Assembly: GCA_963922455.1 (NCBI GenBank)
Contig: CAWUIO010000142.1
Coordinates: 1-15,142 of the forward strand
Source of the DNA: CAWUIO01 sp963922455
GTDB taxonomy: Bacteria > Bacteroidota > Bacteroidia > Cytophagales > Microscillaceae
Direction of reading: 5' to 3'
Length of the DNA: 15,142 nucleotides
Under the pieces are notes generated by a model. The model was not told where the DNA came from, did not search any database, and saw only the letters and a list, made by a program, of their open reading frames with translations. Of the stretch, positions 7,401 through 12,094 are shown piece by piece. A program made the translations under genes and the position numbers. Numbering within the stretch: position 1 is the first letter of the stretch; each line of letters starts with the position of its first letter.

Positions 7401-9388
7401 ATCGAGACTGGAAATGTAAATGGAGCATTTACTTCACAACCATTGGCAAAAGCCGTTAAGGAAACGGTTATACTACCGATGGTTGTGAAGGTATGCGTAA
7501 TAGGGTCGGTATTCCCAATTTCTTCGACCGTGCCATCTCCAAAATCCCAAATCAGTGAATCGGCCAAGACCCCTCCACTAAATACAGGAGTAAAGGTTAT
7601 TCCTCCTCCATCGTCTACACATCCCCCTGGCCTACTTAGAGTGACCATATCAATGGTGGGGGGTTCTCCAACCTCAATGGGAGCAAGTAAGATGGTTCTT
7701 TGACAGCCATTCGTAGTTGTGATTGTGAGGCTAGGATTATAATCTCCAAAACTTGTATAGGTATGATTCACTTGAGGAGTAGCCGTAGGTCCCGGTAAAT
7801 TAACCGAATTTCCATCACCAAAGTCGAAGGCGTAGTTGACAATAGCTTCGTTGGCCATGCTCCCAGTAGCGTCAAAAGTCACATTTAAGGGAGCACAGCC
7901 TTCTTGTATATTGGCACTCAACATAGCCGTTGGCTCCTCAATTTCAATAGCCAAAGTAAATGTTTCGGAGCATAGCGTAGTGGTATTGGTAAGGGTGAGC
8001 TCGACGTTTACAGTACCAAAGTCGGTGTAGGTATGGCTAGGGTTTGACAAGGCACTTGTGCCCCCACCGAATACATTAGGATCGCCGAAATTCCAGGAAT
8101 AGGCAAAGCCAGCTCCGCTTGTAACCGGATTAAATGTGATCGTTTTAGGAACCTCACACAGCCCTACCAAAGGATCTATGGTAAACGTAGCGTCGGGGAG
8201 AGGGTTGATTGTGATGTTTTGCGGAGCGGAGGTAACACTACAACCATCGGCAAAGGTAGTAGTGAGTTGCACAGCATACATGCCAGCATTGGTATACGTA
8301 TGTTGGGGATTTTGCCCACTCCCGGCGGGACTTGCATCCCCAAAGTCCCAAGACCAAGCAACCGCGCCGACTGAGGAAGCATCGGTGAAAGTAAGGGCGT
8401 TGCCAGCACATAAATTGCTAGTAGGTAGGGTAAAGTTGGCTTGGTTATTATTAATTACTACCGCATTACTTACTAAAATGGAGTCAGGACAAGCATCGGT
8501 GGTAATGGCTTTTAGTTGTACCGGATAAGAACCAAAATTTGTATAGGTAAACGTAGGGTTTTCGCTGGTACTAGTGCCTAATACGGTTGTACCATCCGTA
8601 TCATAAAAAATCCACTCATAGGAGCTAAGCGTTCCAGCTGGAGGAGGATTACTTGGCACCGTAGAATTATTTTGAAATTGCGCCGTAAAGGGTAAGGCAC
8701 ACGCATTGGGGTTAGTCAAGGCAAAAGCAGCCGTAGGCGTATGGCGCACTTGGACAAAGTCGGTCCGGGCCCGAGAGTCTACGCAGGTTTGTATCCCACC
8801 CGAATAGGTCTCTACGGTTAAGGTAACCTGGTAATTTCCGGGAAACAAGTATGTATGTTGGGGGTTGGCATCTACCATTGGGTCGGTACCGCTCCGGCTA
8901 TTTCCGTCCCCAAAATTCCAAGTCCATCGTACTACCCGCCCAATTGTCAATGCGGATGTGTCGGTTTGGTCGGTAAAGTTGACGGTAAAGTCGGTACAAC
9001 CCGCATTATCATCAACACTAAAATCGGGGGATGCGGGTTCAAAGACTACTACATCGCGCGAAGCCGTAGAAAGGATGGTGCCCATAAAGCCATCCCGAAT
9101 ATTGAGGGTAACCGTAAACACCCCAGAGGAATTATAGCTAGCCGAGGGGTTTTGGATACTGGGGTCTATATTGGGCGTTTCTTGAACACTATTACCATTC
9201 CCAAATATCCACTCGTAATACCGATTATTTAAATTAGGGCCGGTAGAAAGGTCTGTAAAATCATAGGTAGCCAGTTCACAGCCATTTGCAGAGATTGTTG
9301 CTTCAAAATCGGCGGTTTGACTCCATAAAAAATTGGGAATCAGAAGGCAAACCAGGCAAAAAATGTGGTGTAGTCTCGATGTACACAT
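1..9388 (-). CDS. Giant multi-PKD / Ig-like repeat surface protein (adhesin-like), 3' end outside window
   Basis: One open minus-strand frame of at least 3,129 codons that runs off the left edge. The ATG at 9388-9386 is preceded in frame by a TAA at 9400-9398, four codons upstream, so the start is well bounded. Residues 1 to about 24 form a signal peptide: a basic and His-containing N-region, a hydrophobic core, and a LWSQ end. Order from the N-terminus: 15 PKD-like modules with WxFGDG-type cores, an Ig-like domain, two PKD-like repeats, two Ig-like domains, then a tandem array of roughly 82-88-residue repeats with motifs DAGxDQTVCG and FRWTVS. Most modules carry two Cys, one early and one late, as if disulfide-linked. 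Core codons checked along the gene (9209, 8612, 7547, 6191, 4166, 2486, 140) are all in phase, so I see no frameshift. Such proteins in Bacteroidota (SprB and CHU-type proteins) are usually secreted by T9SS and act in adhesion or gliding; that role is inferred. The C-terminal sorting domain is not visible. Confidence 0.93.
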   Translation of the reverse strand, partial: MCTSRLHHIFCLVCLLIPNFLWSQTADFEATISANGCELATYDFTDLSTGPNLNNRYYEWIFGNGNSVQETPNIDPSIQNPSASYNSSGVFTVTLNIRDGFMGTILSTASRDVVVFEPASPDFSVDDNAGCTDFTVNFTDQTDTSALTIGRVVRWTWNFGDGNSRSGTDPMVDANPQHTYLFPGNYQVTLTVETYSGGIQTCVDSRARTDFVQVRHTPTAAFALTNPNACALPFTAQFQNNSTVPSNPPPAGTLSSYEWIFYDTDGTTVLGTSTSENPTFTYTNFGSYPVQLKAITTDACPDSILVSNAVVINNNQANFTLPTSNLCAGNALTFTDASSVGAVAWSWDFGDASPAGSGQNPQHTYTNAGMYAVQLTTTFADGCSVTSAPQNITINPLPDATFTIDPLVGLCEVPKTITFNPVTSGAGFAYSWNFGDPNVFGGGTSALSNPSHTYTDFGTVNVELTLTNTTTLCSETFTLAIEIEEPTAMLSANIQEGCAPLNVTFDATGSMANEAIVNYAFDFGDGNSVNLPGPTATPQVNHTYTSFGDYNPSLTITTTNGCQRTILLAPIEVGEPPTIDMVTLSRPGGCVDDGGGITFTPVFSGGVLADSLIWDFGDGTVEEIGNTDPITHTFTTIGSITVSLTAFANGCEVNAPFTFPVSIDGPLARFDIVGGGAACTNTNTFDFTNLSLDGPNTIYTWNFGDGSASQIIPNGSPVSHTYMTPGTFTVTLTATDATSSCTNVATRQINVSVSGADFTVFPDPADVCRNQAVQFFDNSTTTGTIVRWTWNFGDGNSQTFTSSPPNTQHTYLPRSTPYQATLTIEESNGCTSTSPPQNVLVYGPVANFNANLVVCEGEPLNFTDTSVPTPGTSNITGWLWNFGDPASGVNNTSSQQNPSHAFSGPGTYTVTLQVEDDNVSLGSCEAEVTQTIQVLAKPEAGFTVTRSKFCLSNTINFTDISRDVPGGSGLTYTWDFDGLATNTSTDPANPEITYNAVGTYNVRLTVETANGCTDEFVQTIIVVDPDASLIADGVISPSTLTKNCPPAVVNFTAVPTAGSDITGYRWDFGDGNLAFVQNPTHTYTFPGVYTVEVTLTSSAGCDIVKTINNFVTVEGPTGSFNFVPTQACAPEQVDFTAGTIQNLGSTGSTIQWDFGDGTTTAEISLTQAEFDAAGGNIPGKTLVSHVYQIPGVYTPFMILKNNLGCKVSYTSVTGSVRVSGKPTANFTWGNSGGVICEGVNFNFQDLSQANSVTPNSLLPQIDTWNWTFFDTDGTTVLGTSTDQNPVRMYSASGDYPVQLIVESAFDPTFPPGCSDTITQVVRIIEPSITSDFIINNPVICPGEPVSFTNNSSSSTMPPLNLTYQWEFLDNGGLVIGTSTDENPTFTFNTTGTYSVRLTVNDDAGCAAQAVKTNQVLVNERPSFATQPQNVSVCEGDNAQFSVLASTASLNIGDIDYQWQVNDGGGWADLTNNATYQGVSGTLSNATPDSDLDIMMVPLGFDAYQYRCVFIHTTTTTCTRTSNEVSLNVNQLPTVASVGANQVLCDFTTTSVTGNTPTVGTGLWTQISGPLDAVIITPNNPTTNINIGFGTYEFQWAISNGTGLGSCPPSQATIRIDNTAPADAGVDQFVCNQASFQLNGNDPVAAGGGTGTWTFVSGPSTPVIVDATDPQTEVNTLVTSATPYIFRWTISGATGCGTTQDLVEVSNFGLPQFSGQPQNLTLCEGQSGSILVNASPSLNYQWQIDDGGGGGYVNIANAGVYSGANTNELQLTGVTSSLDLARYRCVITNPTTNCQNTSNESILRVIPVPNNTVSVDQNAVCEGTPVTISVFNTEIAYTYYLQVSGNPVAGVASLTGDGTNLSFDPVIPLANTTYEVRAESNLINSSSCVVVLASTVSVAVTPTTSPADAGIDQNLCADNTTLSASSPAQGTGTWTVISGSANLVDPSSATSGLNTIDFGVTRLVWSVSNGVCPPERDTVQITRFETVTANAGVDQTICGNATGLNATIPSAGSGVWTLVSGTGSILDNTAPNSAIINIGLGDNVFRWTVTNGTCPTASDEVTIRRESTTVFSDAGPNQEICIDSVDLAANTPSSGTGVWALIAGSGTLDDTSNPNTRVRNLGPGINTFQWTVSNPCATAISTVDITLTNPTATANAGIDQSVCLTTATLNALPVPAGQGTGTWQVVSGGASIIDPADPSSNVSNLNLGNNTFRWLITNGVCPSSEDFITVTRLDDPTASIIGSNQALCVDNTTFLATLQGNTPALGETGVWTVVQGSGTFGNANSANTTVSNLDYGINEFRWTVSNGVCSDATASIVYTLSEPLGTVTASPSQSVVCGDATTIININGSNLPTGGTGVWSASDPGIQFGDVNTPNTTITNLPEGSHTITWTVSNGSCTPTSANFIVTLSEAITSVSASTPQSEVCGSLSTVIPIQGSALAGNETGMWTASNPAIQFVDDGAAITSMDNLPVGTHTITWTVTKNGCPTQSANFLITLHEEISAVTASTPQAEVCGDVTTVISITGSSPPSGGSGVWSASSPAINFGNTSQASTTIDNLPLGTHTITWTVSNGNCTPQSANFAITLREEPGNVTASTPNPIVCGSLTDIFTIQASAIPAGMSGQWSASDPGIQFGDMTAANTTISNLPEGTHTITWTLSNGSCTNSSTNFNITRVSNPITSAGNDQTLCATSTTLNADELLAGQGESGAWTVEAGTGTFTDPNDPKTDVSGLSPGVENRFRWTVSKSTCTPVSDVVAITVLDAPTTDAGVDQTVCGIITTLDAGNLNLANSESGLWTVEAGTGTFVDATDPQSAVSGMSPGMANRFRWTVSRPGCPDVSDLVTVNTLVAPSTDAGIDQTVCGSLATLDASTLDLSNSETGLWTVEAGTGTFTDATDPSTSVSNLSPGVVNRFRWTVSRAGCSDVSDVVSITSVAEPVVDAGLDQTVCGTLTTLDALNLDLANSETGLWTVDAGTGSFVNATDPKSGVTGLSPGVANRFRWTVTRPNCPSVSDVVTVTSLVEPVTDAGIDQTVCGTVTTLDATALNLSNSESGLWTVEAGTGTFTDATDPNTAVSNLSAGAVNRFRWTVSRAGCSDVSDIVSITSVTEPVVDAGLDQTVCGIITTLDAGNLNL
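1431..2752 (-). repeat. Tandem repeats, rigid 264-bp segment
   Basis: The conserved Trp codon starts at 2750, 2486, 2222, 1958, 1694 and 1430: five successive steps of exactly 264 bp (88 residues). Four of these units (Trp at 2222, 1958, 1694 and 1430) form a subtype with HTITWTV/TL in place of FRWTV, and an early STPQxEVCG-like motif. The array stays in the reading frame of the giant protein. Constant unit length with moderate divergence suggests expansion by unit duplication followed by drift. Confidence 0.88.
2753..3694 (-). repeat. Tandem repeats, variable-period segment (252, 249, 246 bp)
   Basis: This is the N-terminal part of the main DAGxDQ/WTVSNG array. The conserved Trp codon of the FRWTVSNG-type strand (VWSVSNG in the first unit) starts at 3497, 3251, 3002 and 2750, giving steps of 246, 249 and 252 bp. 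Units are clearly homologous at protein level but diverged at DNA level, as expected for older copies. All lengths are multiples of three and keep the giant gene in frame. Confidence 0.85.
3695..4275 (-). other. Ig-like domains 2 and 3 within the giant protein
   Basis: Domain 2 (about 3975-4275) has FSGQPQNLTLCEGQ, NYQWQIDDGGGGG and a late ARYRCVI strand, closely matching Ig-like domain 1. Domain 3 (about 3695-3975) is shorter and more diverged: VDQNAVCEGTPVTISV near its start and TTYEVRAES near its end, without the central W-Q-x-D-D-G motif. Together they separate the two DAGxDQ-type repeats at 4276-4821 from the main array. Confidence 0.65.
4276..4821 (-). repeat. Two PKD-like/Ig-fold repeats (DAGxDQ type) between Ig-like domains
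   Basis: Two units of the same general type as the left-hand array, with motifs VGANQVLC ... GTGLW ... FQWAISNG (about 4540-4821) and DAGVDQFVC ... GTGTW ... FRWTISGATGC (about 4276-4540). They are separated from the main array by Ig-like domains 2 and 3, so this repeat type occurs in two places in the protein. Each unit keeps an early and a late Cys. The boundaries are approximate. Confidence 0.7.
4822..5139 (-). other. Ig-like domain 1 within the giant protein
   Basis: The translation opens with a QPQNVSVCEGD motif and continues with YQWQVNDGGGW and a late YQYRCVF strand. This is the C...W...Y-x-C pattern of the Ig-like domains that follow PKD modules in Bacteroidota surface proteins. The domain marks the switch from the PKD region to the DAGxDQ-type repeats. 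The boundaries are approximate and the assignment is by motif only. Confidence 0.75.
5140..9310 (-). repeat. Array of 15 PKD-like modules encoded in the giant gene
   Basis: Each module is about 85-110 residues and has a core like W-x-F-G-D-G/P, followed by a G-x-Y-x-V-x-L strand. The core Trp (or Phe) codons start at 9209, 8918, 8612, 8348, 8093, 7826 (Phe), 7547, 7286, 7019, 6749, 6467, 6191, 5933, 5591 and 5294, all in one frame. PKD modules are beta-sandwich spacers typical of secreted Bacteroidota proteins. Most modules start with a Cys a few residues before the NFT/F-strand and have a second Cys after the TVTL strand. The first module has the early Cys but no late one. Modules 3, 14 and 15 form a subtype with FxDTDG or FLDNGG in place of FGDG. 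Spacing is irregular (255-342 bp), unlike the rigid array downstream. Confidence 0.9.
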
Positions 9389-10001
9389 TGGTTGATCTTA
9401 TTTTTATTATGTAATAGGATCAGAGCTTCATCTGCTGTACTTTGGTGCTGGTAAAAATTCTTATCTTTTGCAGTCATTTGGCTGAAAAAAATAAGGAGCA
9501 GTACATTAAAAAAAAGCTCTTTGTAAGAAGGGAGGATTGTGTGTGGGTATTACAATGGTTATTACGTAAAACCCAGTCGGAGATTCAAAAAATTAGGTGG
9601 ACATCATCACATTATCTTACGTGGGTAGGCATTCAAGATTAATCTCACGCTACTGGTGTATATAAAAAAACATGTAGCACGGTTGGAAAATTTAACTACC
9701 TGTGGCTTAGGGACAGAAGCCCGGAGGGTTGAGACCGCCGCTGGTTTGCGCGTGGGACGGCTCAAGGCCTAGCCCGATGGCCCGACCCGCGCCGCTACTT
9801 ATGAACTCCCCTGAACCTTTGTTATAGCGCGGGGAAGCCCCGAAGCTGCTGATAGGTACTTTTCTTACCGCGCTTCGCTAATAGCATGTTAAATGGGATT
9901 GATTAGAGGTAAATGAATCAAGGCTTGGCAAAGGAAAAAGCCTAACCATAGAGAGGAAATATAGCATACTACTCGCTTATAGTTCACTAGCTAGGTACGT
10001 C
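9389..10001. other. Intergenic region without a supportable gene
   Basis: This 613-bp gap lies between the DUF1349 gene and the giant gene. It holds the AT-rich leader of the giant gene (9389-9500), an AT-rich stretch to about 9700, and the GC-rich dispersed element at 9703-9841. I found no convincing TAnnTTTG promoter for the giant gene and no strong T-tailed terminator for the DUF1349 gene. Short open frames here begin at TTG or lack any recognisable protein features. Confidence 0.7.
9703..9841 (+). repeat. GC-rich dispersed structured element, copy 1
   Basis: It begins TGGCTTAGGGACAGAAGC and ends TATAGCGCGGGGAAGCCCC. The same opening (TGGCTTAGGGA) and close variants of the ending (AGCGCGGG-x-AAGCCCC) flank copy 2 at 11926-12057 on the other strand. 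Near its 3' end CCCGCGC (9786-9792) can pair with GCGCGGG (9827-9833) around a 34-nt loop. An upstream stem pairs 9729-9737 with 9758-9765 with one bulged base. A small CGGGG-AAG-CCCCG hairpin (9830-9842) is an alternative fold. The AT-rich surroundings make its composition stand out. It could be a REP-like mobile repeat or a non-coding RNA; the sequence alone does not decide. Confidence 0.65.
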
Positions 10002-11336
10002 TTAATCATTCCCAAGACCCTCAGGAGCCTCTGCCCTATATTGGATTTCTTCCCAAAACACCTTCAAGGCTTTACCAAAGGGCGAAGCTGCAAAAAATCC
10101 CAAGCTTCCGGTATTTTTTGGGGGCCCAGACGGTAGATAGAAGTAGCGTAAGAGTTGCCATGCCTTCCCATCTTTTGAATAATAAAAGGCATAGGCCTCC
10201 TCACCATAGCGACTTAAGCGAAGGTAAACCGAAGAGGCAGCACCGAGTATGTGTTGACTCCTATCGCTGTAGCCCCGGTTTAGGGTCGTATTAATCAGGA
10301 GGTTTCCTTCAGAAGTACACTCGATGCCCGCGCGGGCCCACACATTAGCATCCATCCAAATAAGCAAGCCCCCAGCATCTCCTTTTTGTTTGCCTTCCAA
10401 GGTGCACTTGCTAATGAAGTCAAAGGTATCGTCTGGGCTAAACACCGCTTTGGGAGCGTTTACTTGAGAAGTTTTGCTCAAGGGATCTTTAAAAAGGCCT
10501 GTGTAGTCTTTGCTTTGCAGCTCTAAGCGCCCCTTAAAGTATATAAAGCTCCCATTTCCCGCCACACAGCGTAGCGTTTTAGGGATTTCGTCTATCTCCA
10601 TTTCTAGAACTTCAGTAGGAAAAGCCATCTCCGTTTTTTCCAGATTTTCGGGAGGAGAAGGTATCTTTGGGATTGTTTGCTCAGCTGGGCGAAAGGTTTC
10701 CGCTTCGCGATCCAACCAATTGGGTAAGTTGAGCAGTTCACCGGATTTGCGAATTTTTTGTAATTCCTCTTTAAAGTTGGGCGAAGCTTCCTCAAAAAAA
10801 TCCAAGAGAAAACTTTTGATTTCTTCTAGATGAGAAGATTTTAAATCCATGTATTGGGGTATGGCTAAACTTCCCTCCGGGCTGTCCGCACTTTTTCTTA
10901 AAACGTAACTTCTAAAATGCGATACCTGGCCCGTAAAAGGTTCGGTCTCCTTATAAAATACCTCAAAAAGATAAGCCTGTAAGGTAGGAACCCGACGGAC
11001 AATCGCTTTTTTTAACCAACGATAGGAGCCCTTGCCCACATAAACGGGCACTTGGTCTAAGACCAGGTACTGCTCATCTCCCCAGCTAAACCCCTGCAAG
11101 CGGGATTTTTCTATTTTTTTGGCCTTTCCTTGAGCTTGGGCCTTATACAAGAGCACATCCGGATTGAGTGTATCATAAGCCAGGAAACCCACGACCGGCT
11201 CATCTTCCTTGACATAATAGGAGCCTTCGTTATAAGCTTCCTGAGCTTTGAGATAAGTCGCTATAAAGGGCAGACATAAGCCAAGTACCCCTAAAAAAAT
11301 TAAACCTTGGGGGGTGATGATTCTAAAAAAAGCCAT
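10002..11336 (-). CDS. Exported or membrane-anchored protein with C-terminal DUF1349 (concanavalin-like) domain
   Basis: 444 residues. Residues 9-29 are a hydrophobic segment that could be an uncleaved anchor or a signal peptide ending near LKAQ. Residues 33-150 form a domain rich in beta-strand and aromatic residues that I do not recognise, followed by a charged helical stretch (163-200) and a Pro/Glu-rich linker (212-240). Residues about 255-434 match the DUF1349 pattern: GGLLIWMDANVWARAGIE, then NRGYSDRS, YYSKDGKAWQLLR and FFAASPFG. DUF1349 is a concanavalin-like beta-sandwich, often found with glycan-related proteins, with no established activity; a carbohydrate link here is inference. 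The gene follows the DUF4293 gene after 16 nt and is probably co-transcribed with it. The ATG at 11336 places the hydrophobic segment correctly. Confidence 0.88.
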   Translation of the reverse strand: MAFFRIITPQGLIFLGVLGLCLPFIATYLKAQEAYNEGSYYVKEDEPVVGFLAYDTLNPDVLLYKAQAQGKAKKIEKSRLQGFSWGDEQYLVLDQVPVYVGKGSYRWLKKAIVRRVPTLQAYLFEVFYKETEPFTGQVSHFRSYVLRKSADSPEGSLAIPQYMDLKSSHLEEIKSFLLDFFEEASPNFKEELQKIRKSGELLNLPNWLDREAETFRPAEQTIPKIPSPPENLEKTEMAFPTEVLEMEIDEIPKTLRCVAGNGSFIYFKGRLELQSKDYTGLFKDPLSKTSQVNAPKAVFSPDDTFDFISKCTLEGKQKGDAGGLLIWMDANVWARAGIECTSEGNLLINTTLNRGYSDRSQHILGAASSVYLRLSRYGEEAYAFYYSKDGKAWQLLRYFYLPSGPPKNTGSLGFFAASPFGKALKVFWEEIQYRAEAPEGLGND

Positions 11337-11352
11337 GATTTAAGAAATAAAA

Positions 11353-11826
11353 TTACCGCATCCGATCCATGGACTGCACCAGTTTTTCATCACGATTGAT
11401 AGCCCGACGCGCCAAAAAGTTTAAAATCAAGGCAATCCCAGGCAAATAGTAGCCTATATGATAGGTTTCTGTTCCGGTTTTGCTCACCATGGTATTACCC
11501 GGATAGGTGTAATATACCGCTGCTCCCAGAACGGCACACATAAAAAGGGTATTAAGCAGGACTACCCGCATCTGGGCCAGCCGGTTTTTAAATAGAAATA
11601 CACTGACTAATGACAAAATGCCCGATATAATAGACAAAATACCAATCAAGATGGTAGACTGCGACTCAGACTCTCCCTCTACATTGCTTACCGTCATCTG
11701 CCAGGCATCCAGCAAGGCCTTTTGCCCATTTTCGGCCAATACCTGCCCCCAAATGGGTACAAATAATACCGCAAAAAGGCAAATTGCGGCTACAAACAAA
11801 TAAATGCTTTGAATACGTTGTATCAT
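11353..11826 (-). CDS. DUF4293-family four-helix membrane protein
   Basis: 157 residues. The N-terminus MIQRIQSIYLFVAA is the hallmark opening of the Bacteroidota DUF4293 family. Four hydrophobic segments are visible at residues 5-27, 57-79, 87-108 and 123-140. A polar loop at 28-56 follows the first helix, and a charged tail (NRDEKLVQSMDRMR) ends the protein. This fits a small inner-membrane protein of normal length for the family, whose function is unknown. It is the first gene of a probable two-gene unit with the DUF1349 protein, and a candidate Bacteroidota-type promoter lies just upstream. The start is supported by the family's conserved N-terminus. Confidence 0.88.
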   Translation of the reverse strand: MIQRIQSIYLFVAAICLFAVLFVPIWGQVLAENGQKALLDAWQMTVSNVEGESESQSTILIGILSIISGILSLVSVFLFKNRLAQMRVVLLNTLFMCAVLGAAVYYTYPGNTMVSKTGTETYHIGYYLPGIALILNFLARRAINRDEKLVQSMDRMR

Positions 11827-11852
11827 ATTTTTTTACTCAAAAGACGTATCTG

Positions 11853-11884
11853 CGAATTTAACTTTAACTGGTAAAAGGAACAAA
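11853..11884 (-). promoter_or_regulatory. Candidate Bacteroidota-type promoter for the DUF4293-DUF1349 unit
   Basis: On the minus strand TTTG (11884-11881) is followed after exactly 20 nt by TAAATTCG (11860-11853). This differs by one base from the Bacteroidota -7 consensus TAnnTTTG, which is normally paired with a -33 TTTG/TTG box at about this spacing. The ATG at 11826 lies 26 nt beyond the -7 box, giving a short leader. The match is by eye and could arise by chance in AT-rich DNA. Confidence 0.4.
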
Positions 11885-11925
11885 TGCAAACCTGCTCAGA
11901 TGGTTATTCAAGACTATAAAGAAGT

Positions 11926-12057
11926 GGGGCTTGCCCGCGCTATCACTTGGGGTGCCCATTTTCAAGAAAGTGCTGGCGCGGGCCGGGCTCTCGCTACTCG
12001 CTGCCTTTCCCCGCAGGGCCCTTACGAGCTCAAACAGGCCGCTCCATCCCTAAGCCA
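11926..12057 (-). repeat. GC-rich dispersed structured element, copy 2
   Basis: On the minus strand it starts TGGCTTAGGGATGGAGCGGC, 37 nt past the AIM24 stop codon, and ends AGCGCGGGCAAGCCCC. An 8-bp perfect inverted repeat, GCCCGCGC (11933-11940) with GCGCGGGC (11976-11983), encloses CACTT (11944-11948) pairing with AAGTG (11968-11972). This gives a 13-bp stem with a symmetric 3x3 internal loop. The equivalent 7-bp outer stem exists in copy 1 although the loop sequence differs. It lies between two transcription units, so it could also act at the 3' end of the aim24 message. Its plus-strand open frame (11900-12091) is probably spurious. Confidence 0.7.
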
Positions 12058-12094
12058 TCTTTGTATTTGTGAGCCGGGATTAGGTACTTGATCC

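Noticed and set aside
90..9232. Many plus-strand and other-frame open frames of 60-245 codons across 90-9232
   Set aside because: They lie antisense to, or out of frame with, the giant minus-strand gene. They recur with the repeat period and read as low-information Val/Pro/Ser-rich mirrors of the repeats.
9442..9642. Plus-strand 66-codon frame in the intergenic gap
   Set aside because: It begins with TTG, has no visible ribosome binding site, shows no recognisable domain, and lies in AT-rich leader sequence.
9389..9700. Promoter for the giant gene
   Set aside because: The best candidate (TAATCTTG at 9641-9634, minus) has one mismatch and no -33 box 20 nt upstream.
9921..9943. AGGCTT/AAGCCT inverted repeat as terminator of the DUF1349 gene
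   Set aside because: The stem is only 6 bp with an 11-nt loop and no T-run follows on the minus strand, so a terminator call is not supported.
11900..12091. Plus-strand 63-codon frame
   Set aside because: It is mostly a translation of the GC-rich dispersed element. Stem-forming inverted repeats explain the sequence better than coding.
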